Assembly (NCBI RefSeq): GCF_003337485.1 | Contig: NZ_QPJJ01000024.1 | Span: 1-39,228 of the forward strand | DNA: 39,228 nucleotides | Direction: 5' to 3' | From: Saliterribacillus persicus | GTDB lineage: Bacteria; Bacillota; Bacilli; Bacillales; Amphibacillaceae | Shown: in pieces, positions 17,642 through 26,543 of the stretch | Layout: each line of letters begins with the position of its first letter | How positions within the stretch are numbered: the first letter of the stretch is position 1 | Made by a program: the position numbers and the translations under genes | The notes under the pieces: model-generated | The model's database searches: none | What the model was told of the DNA's origin: nothing | What the model saw: only the letters and a program-made list of their open reading frames with translations

Positions 17642-19777
17642 ATGACAGAGCAGATGTTTGCGTTAGATATTGGAACAAGATCGGTAGTAGGTCTTTTAAT
17701 GCAAAAAAAGGGTGAGAAATACGAGGTCATTGATTTCGAAACTATTGAGCATGAAGAGCGCTCTATGTTAGATGGTCAGATTCATGATGTCGTTTCTGTA
17801 GCAAATGTAATCGCCCGTGTAAAAGCTAGATTAGAAACAAAGCATGATGTTACGCTAAAAAAGGTATGTGTAGCAGCAGCTGGACGTGCGTTAAAAACGA
17901 TGCGTATTCATACGGATAAAGACATTTCTAAGCAACCATTGATGAATAAAGAGGATATTTTATTTTTGGAACTAGAAGGTGTGCAAAAAGCACAGTATCA
18001 ATTAGCAAAAGAAGAGGAAAAAGAAGTTACAGGTAATTACTATTGTGTTGGGTATTCCGTAATCAAGTACTTATTAGATGAGGAAGAAATTGGTTCGTTG
18101 ATTGATCAACAGGGGAATACTGCAGCTGTTGAAATCATTGCTACATTTTTACCTAAAGTAGTTGTTGAATCATTATTATCTGCCCTACATCGTGCTAACC
18201 TAGAATTAGAAGCATTGACGCTTGAACCAATCGCAGCCATTCATGTACTTATTCCCCCTTCTATGCGTCGATTGAATGTAGCTCTCGTCGATATTGGTGC
18301 AGGGACGAGTGATATTGCCTTAACGGCAGAGGGAACCGTTACAGCTTACGGTATGGTCCCTAGAGCAGGAGATGAAATAACAGAAGCAATAAGTGATCAT
18401 TATTTACTTGATTTTAATCAGGCTGAGACTTTTAAAAAGGAAATTTCGACTAATCATGTGGCAACAGTTGCAGATATTTTAGGTTTTGAACAAGAAATTC
18501 ATTTTAAAGAGTTAGTTGATGCTGTATTACCTGCAATAGACCGTTTAGCTGATGCGATCGCTGAAGAATTATATAAATTAAATGGTACACCGCCTAAAGC
18601 AGTTATGTTAGTTGGAGGTGGGAGTCAAACTCCCGAGCTTGCTCTCCGATTAGCAAATCGACTGAAATTACCTGCAAATCGGGTTGCTATTAGAGGAGTA
18701 GATGCTATTCAAATGTTAGAAAAGAGTGGAAATCTTCCAATTGGACCAGAATTTATTACACCAATTGGTATCGCTATAGCTGCCAAGCAAAATCCTGTCC
18801 ATTATATAAGTGTGAAAGTAAATAATCGCATGATACGGTTATTTGAAATGAAACAGCTTACTGTAGGCGATTGTTTAATTGCTGCGGGAGTTAATACTCA
18901 AAAACTTTATGGCCGGCCAGGAATGGCTTATATGGTCAATTATAATGGAAAAGAGATAACGCTGCCTGGCAGTTTTGGAAAACCTCCTCTTTTAAAATTG
19001 AATGATAAAGAAGCAAAACTAGATGAATTAATATCAGATGGTGATAATATTGCCGTTGACAAAGGTCAGAATGGCGAGGCTCCCTCGATTACGTTGAGCG
19101 AATTTATTGGTGATCTACCATTTTCAACTATTACATTTAATGATAAGAAGTATACAATAACAAACACAATGACAGTAAACGATAAACCCGTAAGTGAAGA
19201 TTATGTTTTAAAAGACAATGATAGAATAATATTTCATCAAAGCTCAACAATTGAATCATTCTTAAAGAAAGAAAATGTGAAAGTTGATTACACGAATCAA
19301 GATTTCGTTATCTATCTTGATAAGAAACCACTTGTTATGAAAGAGTATTCGAAATTAATCTTACTAAATGGAAAAAAGGCAACACCAACTGACCCATTAA
19401 AACATGGTGATCGTTTAGATATACTAACGCCTGAAAATCCAAATGTATCAGATGTTCTAAACAAATTAAATATAGAAGAAAATAAAAAATTAAAAATATT
19501 TTATAATGGTCGACCGCTTCTTTTATCCAAACCAAAATTTGCAGTTAAAAGAGATAAAGAAGTACTAAAAACAGATGACATTGTACGAGTTAACGATTAT
19601 TTAGAATTAACAGAGCTAGAAGAAAACCCGTTTGTTTTTCAAGATATATTTCGTTTTATTTCATTAGACCTTTCCAAAATAAAAGGAAAAGTCGAAATGA
19701 AACGAAATGATAATAAAGTAACCTTTTTTGATGTTTTAGAAGAGAGTGACTCTATTTCAATTACTTGGGAAGAATAA
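17642..19777 (+). CDS. FtsA/actin-fold ATPase with a long beta-grasp-like C-terminal half
   Basis: A 711-residue cytoplasmic protein. Residues 1-380 have the actin/Hsp70 ATPase motifs of FtsA and PilM: phosphate-1 ALDIGTRSVVGLL (from residue 7), phosphate-2 LVDIGAGTSDIAL (about 213-225) and the adenosine motif VMLVGGGSQTPEL (about 321-333). The rest has no FtsA counterpart (FtsA is about 440 residues). It contains several stretches shaped like ubiquitin/ThiS folds, each a short beta segment ending in a turn such as LISDGDNIAV, VLKDNDRIIF or PLKHGDRLDIL. No membrane-binding amphipathic C-terminal helix of FtsA is evident. The start ATG has GAGAAAGGA nine bases upstream. It is monocistronic between divergent aroA and a bidirectional terminator. 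A role in division or wall scaffolding is only a guess; related genes are often labelled cell division protein FtsA. Confidence 0.85.
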   Translation: MTEQMFALDIGTRSVVGLLMQKKGEKYEVIDFETIEHEERSMLDGQIHDVVSVANVIARVKARLETKHDVTLKKVCVAAAGRALKTMRIHTDKDISKQPLMNKEDILFLELEGVQKAQYQLAKEEEKEVTGNYYCVGYSVIKYLLDEEEIGSLIDQQGNTAAVEIIATFLPKVVVESLLSALHRANLELEALTLEPIAAIHVLIPPSMRRLNVALVDIGAGTSDIALTAEGTVTAYGMVPRAGDEITEAISDHYLLDFNQAETFKKEISTNHVATVADILGFEQEIHFKELVDAVLPAIDRLADAIAEELYKLNGTPPKAVMLVGGGSQTPELALRLANRLKLPANRVAIRGVDAIQMLEKSGNLPIGPEFITPIGIAIAAKQNPVHYISVKVNNRMIRLFEMKQLTVGDCLIAAGVNTQKLYGRPGMAYMVNYNGKEITLPGSFGKPPLLKLNDKEAKLDELISDGDNIAVDKGQNGEAPSITLSEFIGDLPFSTITFNDKKYTITNTMTVNDKPVSEDYVLKDNDRIIFHQSSTIESFLKKENVKVDYTNQDFVIYLDKKPLVMKEYSKLILLNGKKATPTDPLKHGDRLDILTPENPNVSDVLNKLNIEENKKLKIFYNGRPLLLSKPKFAVKRDKEVLKTDDIVRVNDYLELTELEENPFVFQDIFRFISLDLSKIKGKVEMKRNDNKVTFFDVLEESDSISITWEE

Positions 19778-19851
19778 ATGAGGATCTCTTTGAAATAATT
19801 TGTGGTTTATTATCGTGATGGAAACTTGAGATAAAAAAGCTATAGTAAAAG

Positions 19852-19910
19852 AAAAAAGCCAAATACGTACTGTCTAATAAAGAATAGACAATTCGAATTT
19901 GGCTTTTTTT
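19852..19910 (+). terminator. Bidirectional terminator between the FtsA-like gene and ytxJ
   Basis: AAAAAAGCCAAAT pairs with ATTTGGCTTTTTT, and TGTCTA/TAGACA inside extends the stem. T-runs occur on both strands. The ytxJ stop codon overlaps its right edge. Confidence 0.9.
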
Positions 19911-20233
19911 CATCCCCGAACAGCTTGCATTAAATTTTCTCTGGATATATCAAAATGAGACGCATGCCATGCAACTTCTCCATTATTCACATATAACACT
20001 TGTGGTGATTCGTGTTTAATATCAAACACCTCAGAAATTTGCTCTGATAATTCACGAGCTTCTTGTATATGCACAATATACAGTGGAATTTCTGTTTGAT
20101 CTGCAAATTCTTGATACACGTCATATGCATTCGCACTAATTGGACATGTTAAACTATGCTTTAAAATCATGCACGTTTTGTTAGTTTCTATGAGGTTTTC
20201 TATCGCCTGTTTTGTATATAATTGCTTTACCAT
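19910..20233 (-). CDS. ytxJ: YtxJ, bacillithiol-system thioredoxin-like protein
   Basis: A 107-residue thioredoxin-fold protein (108 in B. subtilis) with one active cysteine in TCPIS at residues 29-33. It is classed as a monothiol bacilliredoxin that would handle protein-bacillithiol disulfides; direct proof for the family is thin. It follows ytxH and ytxG in the known stress operon ytxGHJ, but a strong hairpin (20317-20340) separates it from ytxH, so it may be made at a lower level or from a separate start. The ribosome site AAAGGA is rather far (about 12 bases) from the ATG. Confidence 0.9.
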   Translation of the reverse strand: MVKQLYTKQAIENLIETNKTCMILKHSLTCPISANAYDVYQEFADQTEIPLYIVHIQEARELSEQISEVFDIKHESPQVLYVNNGEVAWHASHFDISRENLMQAVRG

Positions 20234-20316
20234 TGGTATGATCTATCCTTTCTATTGCTATTTATTGAACGAAATTATTTTTGAGACTTCATGTTTTCTC
20301 TTATTCAAGTAAGAAA

Positions 20317-20340
20317 ACCGGGCTTATATGAAAGCCCGGT
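20317..20340 (-). terminator. Hairpin between ytxH and ytxJ
   Basis: GC-rich 9-bp stem ACCGGGCTT / AAGCCCGGT with a 6-base loop. The minus-strand tail is TTTCTTACTT. It lies 5 bases beyond the ytxH stop codon and likely stops or attenuates transcription before ytxJ. Confidence 0.85.
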
Positions 20341-20345
20341 AATTT

Positions 20346-20777
20346 TTATAGGTTATTATTTTTTTCTTCTTTTTCAATCTCTTCAGCAGCTTCTTCGATT
20401 GCTTGTGCCACTTCTTCCGCAGCTTTTTCCGGGTCATCTTTGCGGTTCATTCTATCTTGAATTGAAGCTGTTTTTTCTTTTACTTTCCCTTGAAGCTCCT
20501 GAGATTTTTCAGAAACTGATTTAGAGATTTGATCAGACTGCTCTTTTGCATAGTCCTTAAATTCACTGCTCTTTTCATACGCTACATCTTTCCAATCATT
20601 CGCACGTTCTTTCACATAGTGTGCACCCTGATTTAAGTCACCACGAAGTTCTTTCCCTGATTTTGGAGCGAAAATAAGTGCTAGAGAAGCACCGACGATT
20701 CCTCCGATTAAAGATCCGATTAAAAAGTCCTTACTATTAATGTTTTGATTTTGATTTTGCTCTTCTTGATTTGTCAT
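20346..20777 (-). CDS. ytxH: YtxH-family general stress protein
   Basis: A 143-residue protein with one N-terminal glycine-rich membrane segment (FLIGSLIGGIVGASLALIFA, about residues 20-40) followed by APKSGKELR, the YtxH-family mark, and a long charged helical tail (Lys/Glu/Gln) ending in an acidic run. The function is unknown; it is a general stress protein in B. subtilis. The ATG at 20777 is eight bases after GGAGG. An in-frame ATG 15 bases upstream overlaps that ribosome site and is rejected. It is 25 bases after ytxG in the same operon. Confidence 0.9.
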   Translation of the reverse strand: MTNQEEQNQNQNINSKDFLIGSLIGGIVGASLALIFAPKSGKELRGDLNQGAHYVKERANDWKDVAYEKSSEFKDYAKEQSDQISKSVSEKSQELQGKVKEKTASIQDRMNRKDDPEKAAEEVAQAIEEAAEEIEKEEKNNNL

Positions 20778-20802
20778 TTTGCATTCCTCCATTTAATTTA
20801 GT

Positions 20803-21210
20803 TTATTTATTTTTATTCTTTTTAAACATTTCCATTACAACTGTTCCCCACTTCACAGCTTGAGCAGTTGAATCTCTATGCTCATAACTTAACTGGTTAA
20901 CAGATTGTGACACATTTCGAATGGATCCAGTAAAATCATTCACAGCATCACCAATATTTTTCACACCATCAACAAGGGTGTTGAGTCTTGTAGTCTTATC
21001 ATTGATGTCTTCTGCTAATCTGTTGGTTTTGTTTAACAATGCAGTGGTTTCAACTGTGATGCCTTCCATTTGCTTTTCTAAACCTTCTAATGTATCAGCG
21101 ACATTAGACATTGTACGTTGTGTTTCTTTTAAAACTTTCACAACAAAAATTACAAGTACTGCAAAAGCAATTGCTGCAATTATAGCTGCAATATAAACTA
21201 AATTCACCAT
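20803..21210 (-). CDS. ytxG: YtxG, DUF948 membrane protein
   Basis: A 135-residue protein with an N-terminal membrane helix (VYIAAIIAAIAFAVLVIFVV) and a long predicted coiled coil (heptad-like LEGLEKQMEGI, NKTNRLAEDIND). It is the first gene of the ytxGHJ stress operon; no enzyme motif is seen. The frame can also begin at a TTG at 21222, but that codon touches the GAGGAG ribosome site, so the ATG at 21210 is used although its spacing (12) is long. Promoters resembling sigma-B and sigma-H types lie just upstream. Confidence 0.88.
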   Translation of the reverse strand: MVNLVYIAAIIAAIAFAVLVIFVVKVLKETQRTMSNVADTLEGLEKQMEGITVETTALLNKTNRLAEDINDKTTRLNTLVDGVKNIGDAVNDFTGSIRNVSQSVNQLSYEHRDSTAQAVKWGTVVMEMFKKNKNK

Positions 21211-21268
21211 ATATCTTTTCAACTCCTCTACATATGTAAATAATATTATACTAATTACTAATATTGTT

Positions 21269-21293
21269 TTACCCTACTGTTTTTATTTTAAAC
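21269..21293 (-). promoter_or_regulatory. Sigma-B type promoter of ytxGHJ
   Basis: Minus strand GTTTAA (21293-21288), 13-base spacer, GGGTAA (21274-21269), against the consensus GTTTAA-N12-14-GGGTAT. It gives a leader of about 50 bases before ytxG. The ytxGHJ operon is sigma-B-dependent in B. subtilis. Confidence 0.75.
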
Positions 21294-21302
21294 CATTTTC
21301 TC

Positions 21303-21332
21303 TAATTATACTATCGATCCGAATTATCCTTT
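21303..21332 (-). promoter_or_regulatory. Possible sigma-H promoter of ytxGHJ
   Basis: Minus strand AAAGGATAA (21332-21324), 12-base spacer, GTATAATTA (21311-21303). Against RNAGGAWWW-N11-12-RNNGAATWW only one conserved base differs. The B. subtilis operon also has a sigma-H start upstream of its sigma-B start. Confidence 0.5.
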
Positions 21333-21461
21333 TCATACTTAAGCACTATCAATTGCTAAATAAACCCTCTTGTCACCACCTATAGTAAATACAAAAATAT
21401 CTCATATCTACGTTAATATGTATTTAAAAAATTTATTTTATACAATCTTTCCGCACAAAAA

Positions 21462-21488
21462 AAGAAGGAATATTAGTTTCCCTTCTTT
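21462..21488 (-). terminator. Terminator of murC
   Basis: AGAAGG / CCTTCT stem with an inner A:T-rich extension, followed on the minus strand by TTTTTTTG. It starts about 7 bases after the murC stop. Confidence 0.75.
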
Positions 21489-21494
21489 TCCTAC

Positions 21495-22793
21495 TTACTT
21501 CTTTATAAGCTTTTCATATTCTCTTTGATATTTCTGTATATCTCCAGCCCCCATAAAAATTAACACAGCTTCTTTATGGGCAAGCAATATTTCCGTATTT
21601 TCTATAAGTAATAATTCACTACCATTTATTAAGTTCTGTAAATCCTCTACAGTTAAAGAAGCATCAGCCTCTCTAGCAGAACCAAATATATCACAGAGGT
21701 AGACATGATCAGCTAAAGACAAACTTTCACCAAATTCCTTTAAAAAGGTTTTTGTACGACTAAATGTATGTGGTTGAAAGATTGCAATAACCTCTTTGCC
21801 TGGATATTTCTTTCTGGCAGCTTCTATTGTGACTTCTATCTCCTTCGGATGATGGGCATAGTCATCAATAAGAATTTGATTGTTAACTTTTGTTTCTGAA
21901 AATCTTCTTTTAACCCCTTGAAAGGAGATCATTTTTTTAATATCATTCGCATTCATGTTCTCATAATGACAAATTGCAATAACAGATAAAGCATTTAATA
22001 CGCTGTGATTTCCATAAGAACTAATTTCAAAAGTATCATAAAAATTATGACGAACAAATACATCAAAAGACGTACCATTCTTCGTCTCCACTATATTTTT
22101 AGCCTGAAAATCATTATTCTCTTCTATTCCATAATACACAACAGGCACCTTAGCTTGAATTTCTTGTAAGTATTCATCATCGCCGCAAGCAACGATACCT
22201 TTTTGCACATTATCGGCCATTTCTTGAAAAGCACTAAATACATCATTTGCATCTTTAAAATAGTCCGGATGATCAAAATCTATATTTGTCATAATCGCAT
22301 AGTCTGGTTTATAGGCTAAAAAATGCCTGCGATATTCACATGCTTCAAACACAAAGTATTGACTATCTTCATTACCTGCACCTGTACCATCTCCAATAAG
22401 ATAGGAAATAGGAAAGGTTTCATTTAACACATGTGACAATAAACCAGTGGTCGATGTTTTGCCGTGAGCACCCGTAACTGCAATACTTGTATATTGTTTC
22501 ATCCATTCGCCGAGAAATTCATGATATCTGTAATATGGTAATCCTAATTTTTTTGCTTCCAAAATTTCTTGGTGATCATCCTTAAATGCGTTCCCTGCAA
22601 TAATAATTAAATCCTTATGAATATTTTCGCGTGAAAAAGGATAAATCGAAATGTCCTTTTCTTCTAAAGGCTTTTGTGTAAAGAAATATTTATCAACATC
22701 CGAACCTTGGACCGTTTCTCCTGAATCATGTAATATTTGCGCTAAAGCACTCATTCCAGTTCCTTTTATACCAATAAAATGGTAAATCGCCAT
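21495..22793 (-). CDS. murC: UDP-N-acetylmuramate-L-alanine ligase
   Basis: Adds L-alanine to UDP-N-acetylmuramate, using ATP, in the cytoplasmic phase of peptidoglycan synthesis. The length is 432 residues, equal to B. subtilis MurC. It shows the N-terminal Rossmann motif [14 protein letters not shown] (residues 6-19), the ATP loop [11 protein letters not shown] (about 106-116), [10 protein letters not shown] and the C-terminal [11 protein letters not shown]. The ATG at 22793 is eight bases after TGGGGG and gives the usual start MAIYHFIGI; a start five codons earlier lacks a ribosome site. Upstream lies a decayed gene instead of sftA directly, so its promoter may be inherited from that pseudogene (24041-24069). 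Confidence 0.97.
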   Translation of the reverse strand: MAIYHFIGIKGTGMSALAQILHDSGETVQGSDVDKYFFTQKPLEEKDISIYPFSRENIHKDLIIIAGNAFKDDHQEILEAKKLGLPYYRYHEFLGEWMKQYTSIAVTGAHGKTSTTGLLSHVLNETFPISYLIGDGTGAGNEDSQYFVFEACEYRRHFLAYKPDYAIMTNIDFDHPDYFKDANDVFSAFQEMADNVQKGIVACGDDEYLQEIQAKVPVVYYGIEENNDFQAKNIVETKNGTSFDVFVRHNFYDTFEISSYGNHSVLNALSVIAICHYENMNANDIKKMISFQGVKRRFSETKVNNQILIDDYAHHPKEIEVTIEAARKKYPGKEVIAIFQPHTFSRTKTFLKEFGESLSLADHVYLCDIFGSAREADASLTVEDLQNLINGSELLLIENTEILLAHKEAVLIFMGAGDIQKYQREYEKLIKK

Positions 22794-22817
22794 AATGCGA
22801 ACCCCCAAAAGTGTAAA

Positions 22818-23926
22818 TTAATCTTCACTAATTGTTAATAAATTAGCATGATTTTCTTCTTGTAATTTATCGTATTCCACTTTCTTAAATCGTGTATTTG
22901 GATTTTATTTCCGCCCTACTTTAGTTTCAGCTTGCCCATTTAAAATAACATTATCTCCGGTAAAAGCAATTTGTATTTTTAATAAATCTCTATCAATATG
23001 ATACATATCTAAAGATAAGTCTTTTACTTCAATATCTTTTATTTCAAACTCCTTAAAAACAACCCATGCGATAATTTTTACCGAGTTCTATCCTTCCACA
23101 TCAATAGCCCTTCGTATAGCAAAACTTAATTCTGGGTACAACTTCTATCGATGCAAAGCTATTCATAACTTGTGCCTTACTGATATAGTATTTACACACC
23201 ATATTTTTAGATGTATCTAAACGTACCCCTTTTAATACTTTTCCAAACTTTCTGGCTAACCACAATGAACTTCTAATCACACCATTAATATGATTAATGA
23301 GTAATAGGAGGTCATTATTTGGAAAAACATGATGGTCAGCTTTTGTAGGCCCCAAACCATCTCCTTTAAAGATTTATGTGGAATGGTACCTAGACCACCA
23401 GCAGTCATAACATGTTTACTTTTCAGGTAGATCCATTAATATAAGCAGCATAGCCTTCATCAGCTTACTGTGTAGAATGAGTATCTCGAGCACTAATTAA
23501 AAATAATGGCTTCTTTTATCCGATACCCGTAAAACTTTTACCACATTATATACATTTATAGAGACAGAAGTTCGCCGAGCAAGAATTCTATCAACAACAC
23601 CTTCTAAAAAATTAAATGCTTGATAGGAACCTGCGATGATTAATCACATTTCAACTAGATTGGAATTATCTCCATCTTTTAAAGCTTGAACTTCTCATTT
23701 TTCTAGGTTCCAAGTCAAAGAATCAATAAGTACGATTGTTTAATCTATTCCCTATAATACTGCACATTATTTTGATAAATTTTCATTGATATTCGGTTGT
23801 TAGGATTTTTTTGCTATTTACTTCATCTTCAAGAAATAAACCTCTGAAAACCAACATTCACTTAAATGTTTATAAATTTAAACTTACGGTTTGTTACTTA
23901 CTCAATTTCTCCATTTCTCCATTCAT
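22818..23926 (-). pseudogene. Degenerate nicotinate phosphoribosyltransferase gene
   Basis: About 1.1 kb, the length expected for the 350-365-residue nicotinate phosphoribosyltransferase, with similarity spread over all frames and many stops. In order on the minus strand: TNRKFKF (about 23890), WFSEVYFLK (about 23850), LKDGDNSNL (about 23670), FLEGVVDRILARRTSVSINV followed by YNVVK (about 23540-23620), a broken segment, then an 84-codon open piece (23101-23355) with GKVLKGVRLDTSKNMV. Last comes LLKIQIAFTGDNVILNG, with a TAA after KVGRK and a final segment ending at 22818. The intact enzyme makes nicotinate mononucleotide for NAD salvage. At least five frameshifts or stops mean it cannot be functional. 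The start is uncertain by about 30 bases. I assigned the family from memory of its motifs, not from a search. Confidence 0.8.
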
Positions 23927-24114
23927 TTTCTAACGGACAAAATTTTTCTTTGATTTTTAAATAGATAACTTTAATCAATAATAGAGCTACTGCTTTAGAA
24001 GCTCCTTTTAATATAATAATAGGGAAGTATATCCTATTTTATAGTATAAGAACTATCCACTTTCTACAAGTTAAAATTTATTGATATGCCTTTTTAATCT
24101 ATTTTGGAAGCAAT
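23927..24114. other. Remnant DNA between the pseudogene and sftA
   Basis: No intact gene. On the minus strand an open stretch of about 46 codons (from about 24038 to the stop at 23898) contains AAAAGGAG and a hydrophobic segment (KAVALLLIKVIYLKI) but no ATG, GTG or TTG at a useful place. It may be part of a lost coding region. No sftA terminator hairpin is evident. Confidence 0.4.
24041..24069 (-). promoter_or_regulatory. Possible old promoter of the pseudogene, now perhaps serving murC
   Basis: Minus strand TTGTAG (24069-24064), 17-base spacer, TACTAT (24046-24041). It is about 1.25 kb from murC, and I see no strong hairpin between them. Confidence 0.4.
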
Positions 24115-26316
24115 TTATTGCTGAAAATCGCTCTCATAAACAAGAACTTCTCTTGGTTTACTTCCATTTTGACCCGTGATTATTCCGTTGTCTTCCATCA
24201 TATCGATCAACCTTGCAGCACGATTATAGCCAACTTTAAAACGACGTTGTAATAAAGAAGCGCTGGCACTATTTTGTTCTAAAACAAATGCAATTGCTTC
24301 TTCATATAGCTCATCCGTATTTTCCTCTACCTCTATTTTCTGTAGTAACTGCGACTGTTCAAATAAGTATTCAGGTGGGGCTATTTTCTTAGCATAAGCA
24401 GTGATCCGTTCAATCTCATCATCTGATACGAATGCACCTTGAATTCTTTGAAGCGTACTGGTCCCGTTTTCCATTAATAACATGTCACCTTTACCAAGTA
24501 ATTTTTCAGCACCACTGCTATCTAGAATGGTTCTAGAATCTACCTGTGAGGAAACACTAAACGCAATACGTGTTGGAATATTTGCTTTAATAAGTCCAGT
24601 TATAACATCCACTGATGGTCGCTGAGTTGCTAATAATAAGTGAATGCCGCATGCTCTTGCTTTTTGTGCGATGCGACAGATGGCATCCTCCACGTCCTGT
24701 GGTGACATCATCATTAAATCTGCCAACTCATCAATAACAATCACAAGATAAGGCATTTTTTCATCCACACGTCCTGAACTTATCATTTTTTGATTATAAC
24801 GCTCTATATCTCGTGTACCTTCTTCTACGAATTTTTGATAACGATCTTCCATTTCATTTACAGCCCATTTTAGCGCTTTAGTAGCAGCTTTAATATCTGT
24901 AATAACAGGTGAAACTAGATGTGGTAAATCGTTATAAGGTGTTAACTCGACCATTTTGGGGTCAATTAATAAAAATTTTACATCTTTGTGATTTGCTTTA
25001 TATAATAAGCTTATTAAAATGGTATTGATACAAACACTTTTTCCAGATCCAGTTGCACCTGCAATTAAACCATGAGGCATTTTCTTAAGATCTGTGATAA
25101 TTGGATTACCTGCAATATCAAGACCTAAAGCTACAGTTAATGGTGAGAGCTCATCAGTAAATATATCCTCTTCTAAGATTTGCTGTAATAATACTGGCTC
25201 AGAAGACGGATTAGGTACTTCTATTCCTATGCGGTGCTTTCCAGGAATAGGAGCCTCCATTCGAATATCCTTCGCTGCTAAACTTAATTTAATATCATCA
25301 CTTAAATTTTTAATTTTACTTACTTTCACACCAGGCTCTGGTTCAATTTCAAACCTCGTGACTGATGGTCCTTTTAAAGCATCGACTACTGTAGCATTTA
25401 CATTAAAATGTTTTAAAGTAGTTGTTAACAACTCTATTTGGTGTTGAACCCACCCATCGTTCATGTCCCCATTTTTCACCTGATCATTTAATAAGTGAAG
25501 AGGAATCTTCTGTTCTTTTTCTACTTTCTCTGTTACTGGAAACGATTCATCTCTTACTGGTTGCTTGATCGTTTCTTCTTTTTTAAGCTCAAACATATTC
25601 TTCTTATCTCGGGGAGTCATCCGCACATTCGAGATACCTGTATTTTTCTTTCTATCAGTAACTGAGGAAGCTGTTGGGTTTTGTCTAGAAGTTAATTTTT
25701 CTTGATTCCTTTTATCCATCTCTTTATTTCTAGTTGTAATTTTATTGTTTTTTGTAATAGGGGCTTCATAGCCAGAATTTTTATTTACCGTTTGTTTTAA
25801 TAATGGTTTATTGTTCTTTTCTTCGGATTGAATGATTTCTTCAATTGTGGTATTTTCCTTTTTTAGATTTTCTGTATCTTTTAATTCTATTTTATTTCGC
25901 ATAAAAGCTGGCGTCTCTATAGATTCTTTCTTGTTTTCTTTCTTCAATCTATCCCGGAAACCATGTATAGGGGACGGCACCTCAGAAGCCCGAAATGGAA
26001 TATTCCTGTTTGTCTGTGGAGATTTCTCTTCCTGCTCTTTATAATCAGATTGGTTTATAGGCGAGAATCTGTGCGGATTAAAATCTGTGCTTATATTTTC
26101 CTGCCAAACACGCCGATCTTTTCTTATATGTTTTGCGTCCTTTTTTCTAGCTGCATTATCACTCCGTGAGCTGTTTTTAGGATATACATATTGCATTCTT
26201 GTTTCTACTGTATTCCTAAGTTTTTTTTCCGGGCGAACAGAACTATTGTCATTTAATTGATTTCTCTCCGGTTCATCAAATATTCGATTCATTTTTGTTT
26301 TTAAGTCTTTCCACAT
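24115..26316 (-). CDS. sftA: DNA translocase SftA (soluble FtsK/SpoIIIE family)
   Basis: An ATP-driven DNA pump that clears chromosome ends from the septum before division. The protein is 733 residues against about 950 in B. subtilis. No membrane helix is present, as expected for SftA. Residues 1-270 are a low-complexity linker rich in Lys, Asn, Glu and Arg. The alpha/beta motor follows, with Walker A AGATGSGKSVCIN (about 417-429), Walker B YLVIVIDELADLMMM (about 520-534) and LLATQRPSVDVITG. The C-terminal winged helix (gamma domain, about 665-733, RRFKVGYNRAARLID) reads SRS-type octamers in relatives. The ribosome site before the ATG is weak (GGAAGTG). The shorter linker accounts for the size difference. 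Confidence 0.93.
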   Translation of the reverse strand: MWKDLKTKMNRIFDEPERNQLNDNSSVRPEKKLRNTVETRMQYVYPKNSSRSDNAARKKDAKHIRKDRRVWQENISTDFNPHRFSPINQSDYKEQEEKSPQTNRNIPFRASEVPSPIHGFRDRLKKENKKESIETPAFMRNKIELKDTENLKKENTTIEEIIQSEEKNNKPLLKQTVNKNSGYEAPITKNNKITTRNKEMDKRNQEKLTSRQNPTASSVTDRKKNTGISNVRMTPRDKKNMFELKKEETIKQPVRDESFPVTEKVEKEQKIPLHLLNDQVKNGDMNDGWVQHQIELLTTTLKHFNVNATVVDALKGPSVTRFEIEPEPGVKVSKIKNLSDDIKLSLAAKDIRMEAPIPGKHRIGIEVPNPSSEPVLLQQILEEDIFTDELSPLTVALGLDIAGNPIITDLKKMPHGLIAGATGSGKSVCINTILISLLYKANHKDVKFLLIDPKMVELTPYNDLPHLVSPVITDIKAATKALKWAVNEMEDRYQKFVEEGTRDIERYNQKMISSGRVDEKMPYLVIVIDELADLMMMSPQDVEDAICRIAQKARACGIHLLLATQRPSVDVITGLIKANIPTRIAFSVSSQVDSRTILDSSGAEKLLGKGDMLLMENGTSTLQRIQGAFVSDDEIERITAYAKKIAPPEYLFEQSQLLQKIEVEENTDELYEEAIAFVLEQNSASASLLQRRFKVGYNRAARLIDMMEDNGIITGQNGSKPREVLVYESDFQQ

Positions 26317-26543
26317 ATTTCACACTTCCATTCAACCTTTGGTTTATAGAAAAAATACTTTTTTGCATTTTTTAATATTTAAGCATATATGTACTTACTC
26401 GAACTCTGAAAATTTTATTTTAAAAATAGTATCATTATTTGTATTTTTCGATAAAAAAAGTTAGATTCTAAAGGCAACTATACCACATTTTCATATAAAA
26501 TAGCTTTGCAATTTGAGGAGTTGATCCAAATAAAAAGCAGAAA

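Noticed and set aside
23101-23355. Minus-strand 84-codon frame as an independent gene
   Set aside because: It matches the middle of the decayed nicotinate phosphoribosyltransferase; the neighbouring parts continue in other frames, so it is a fragment.
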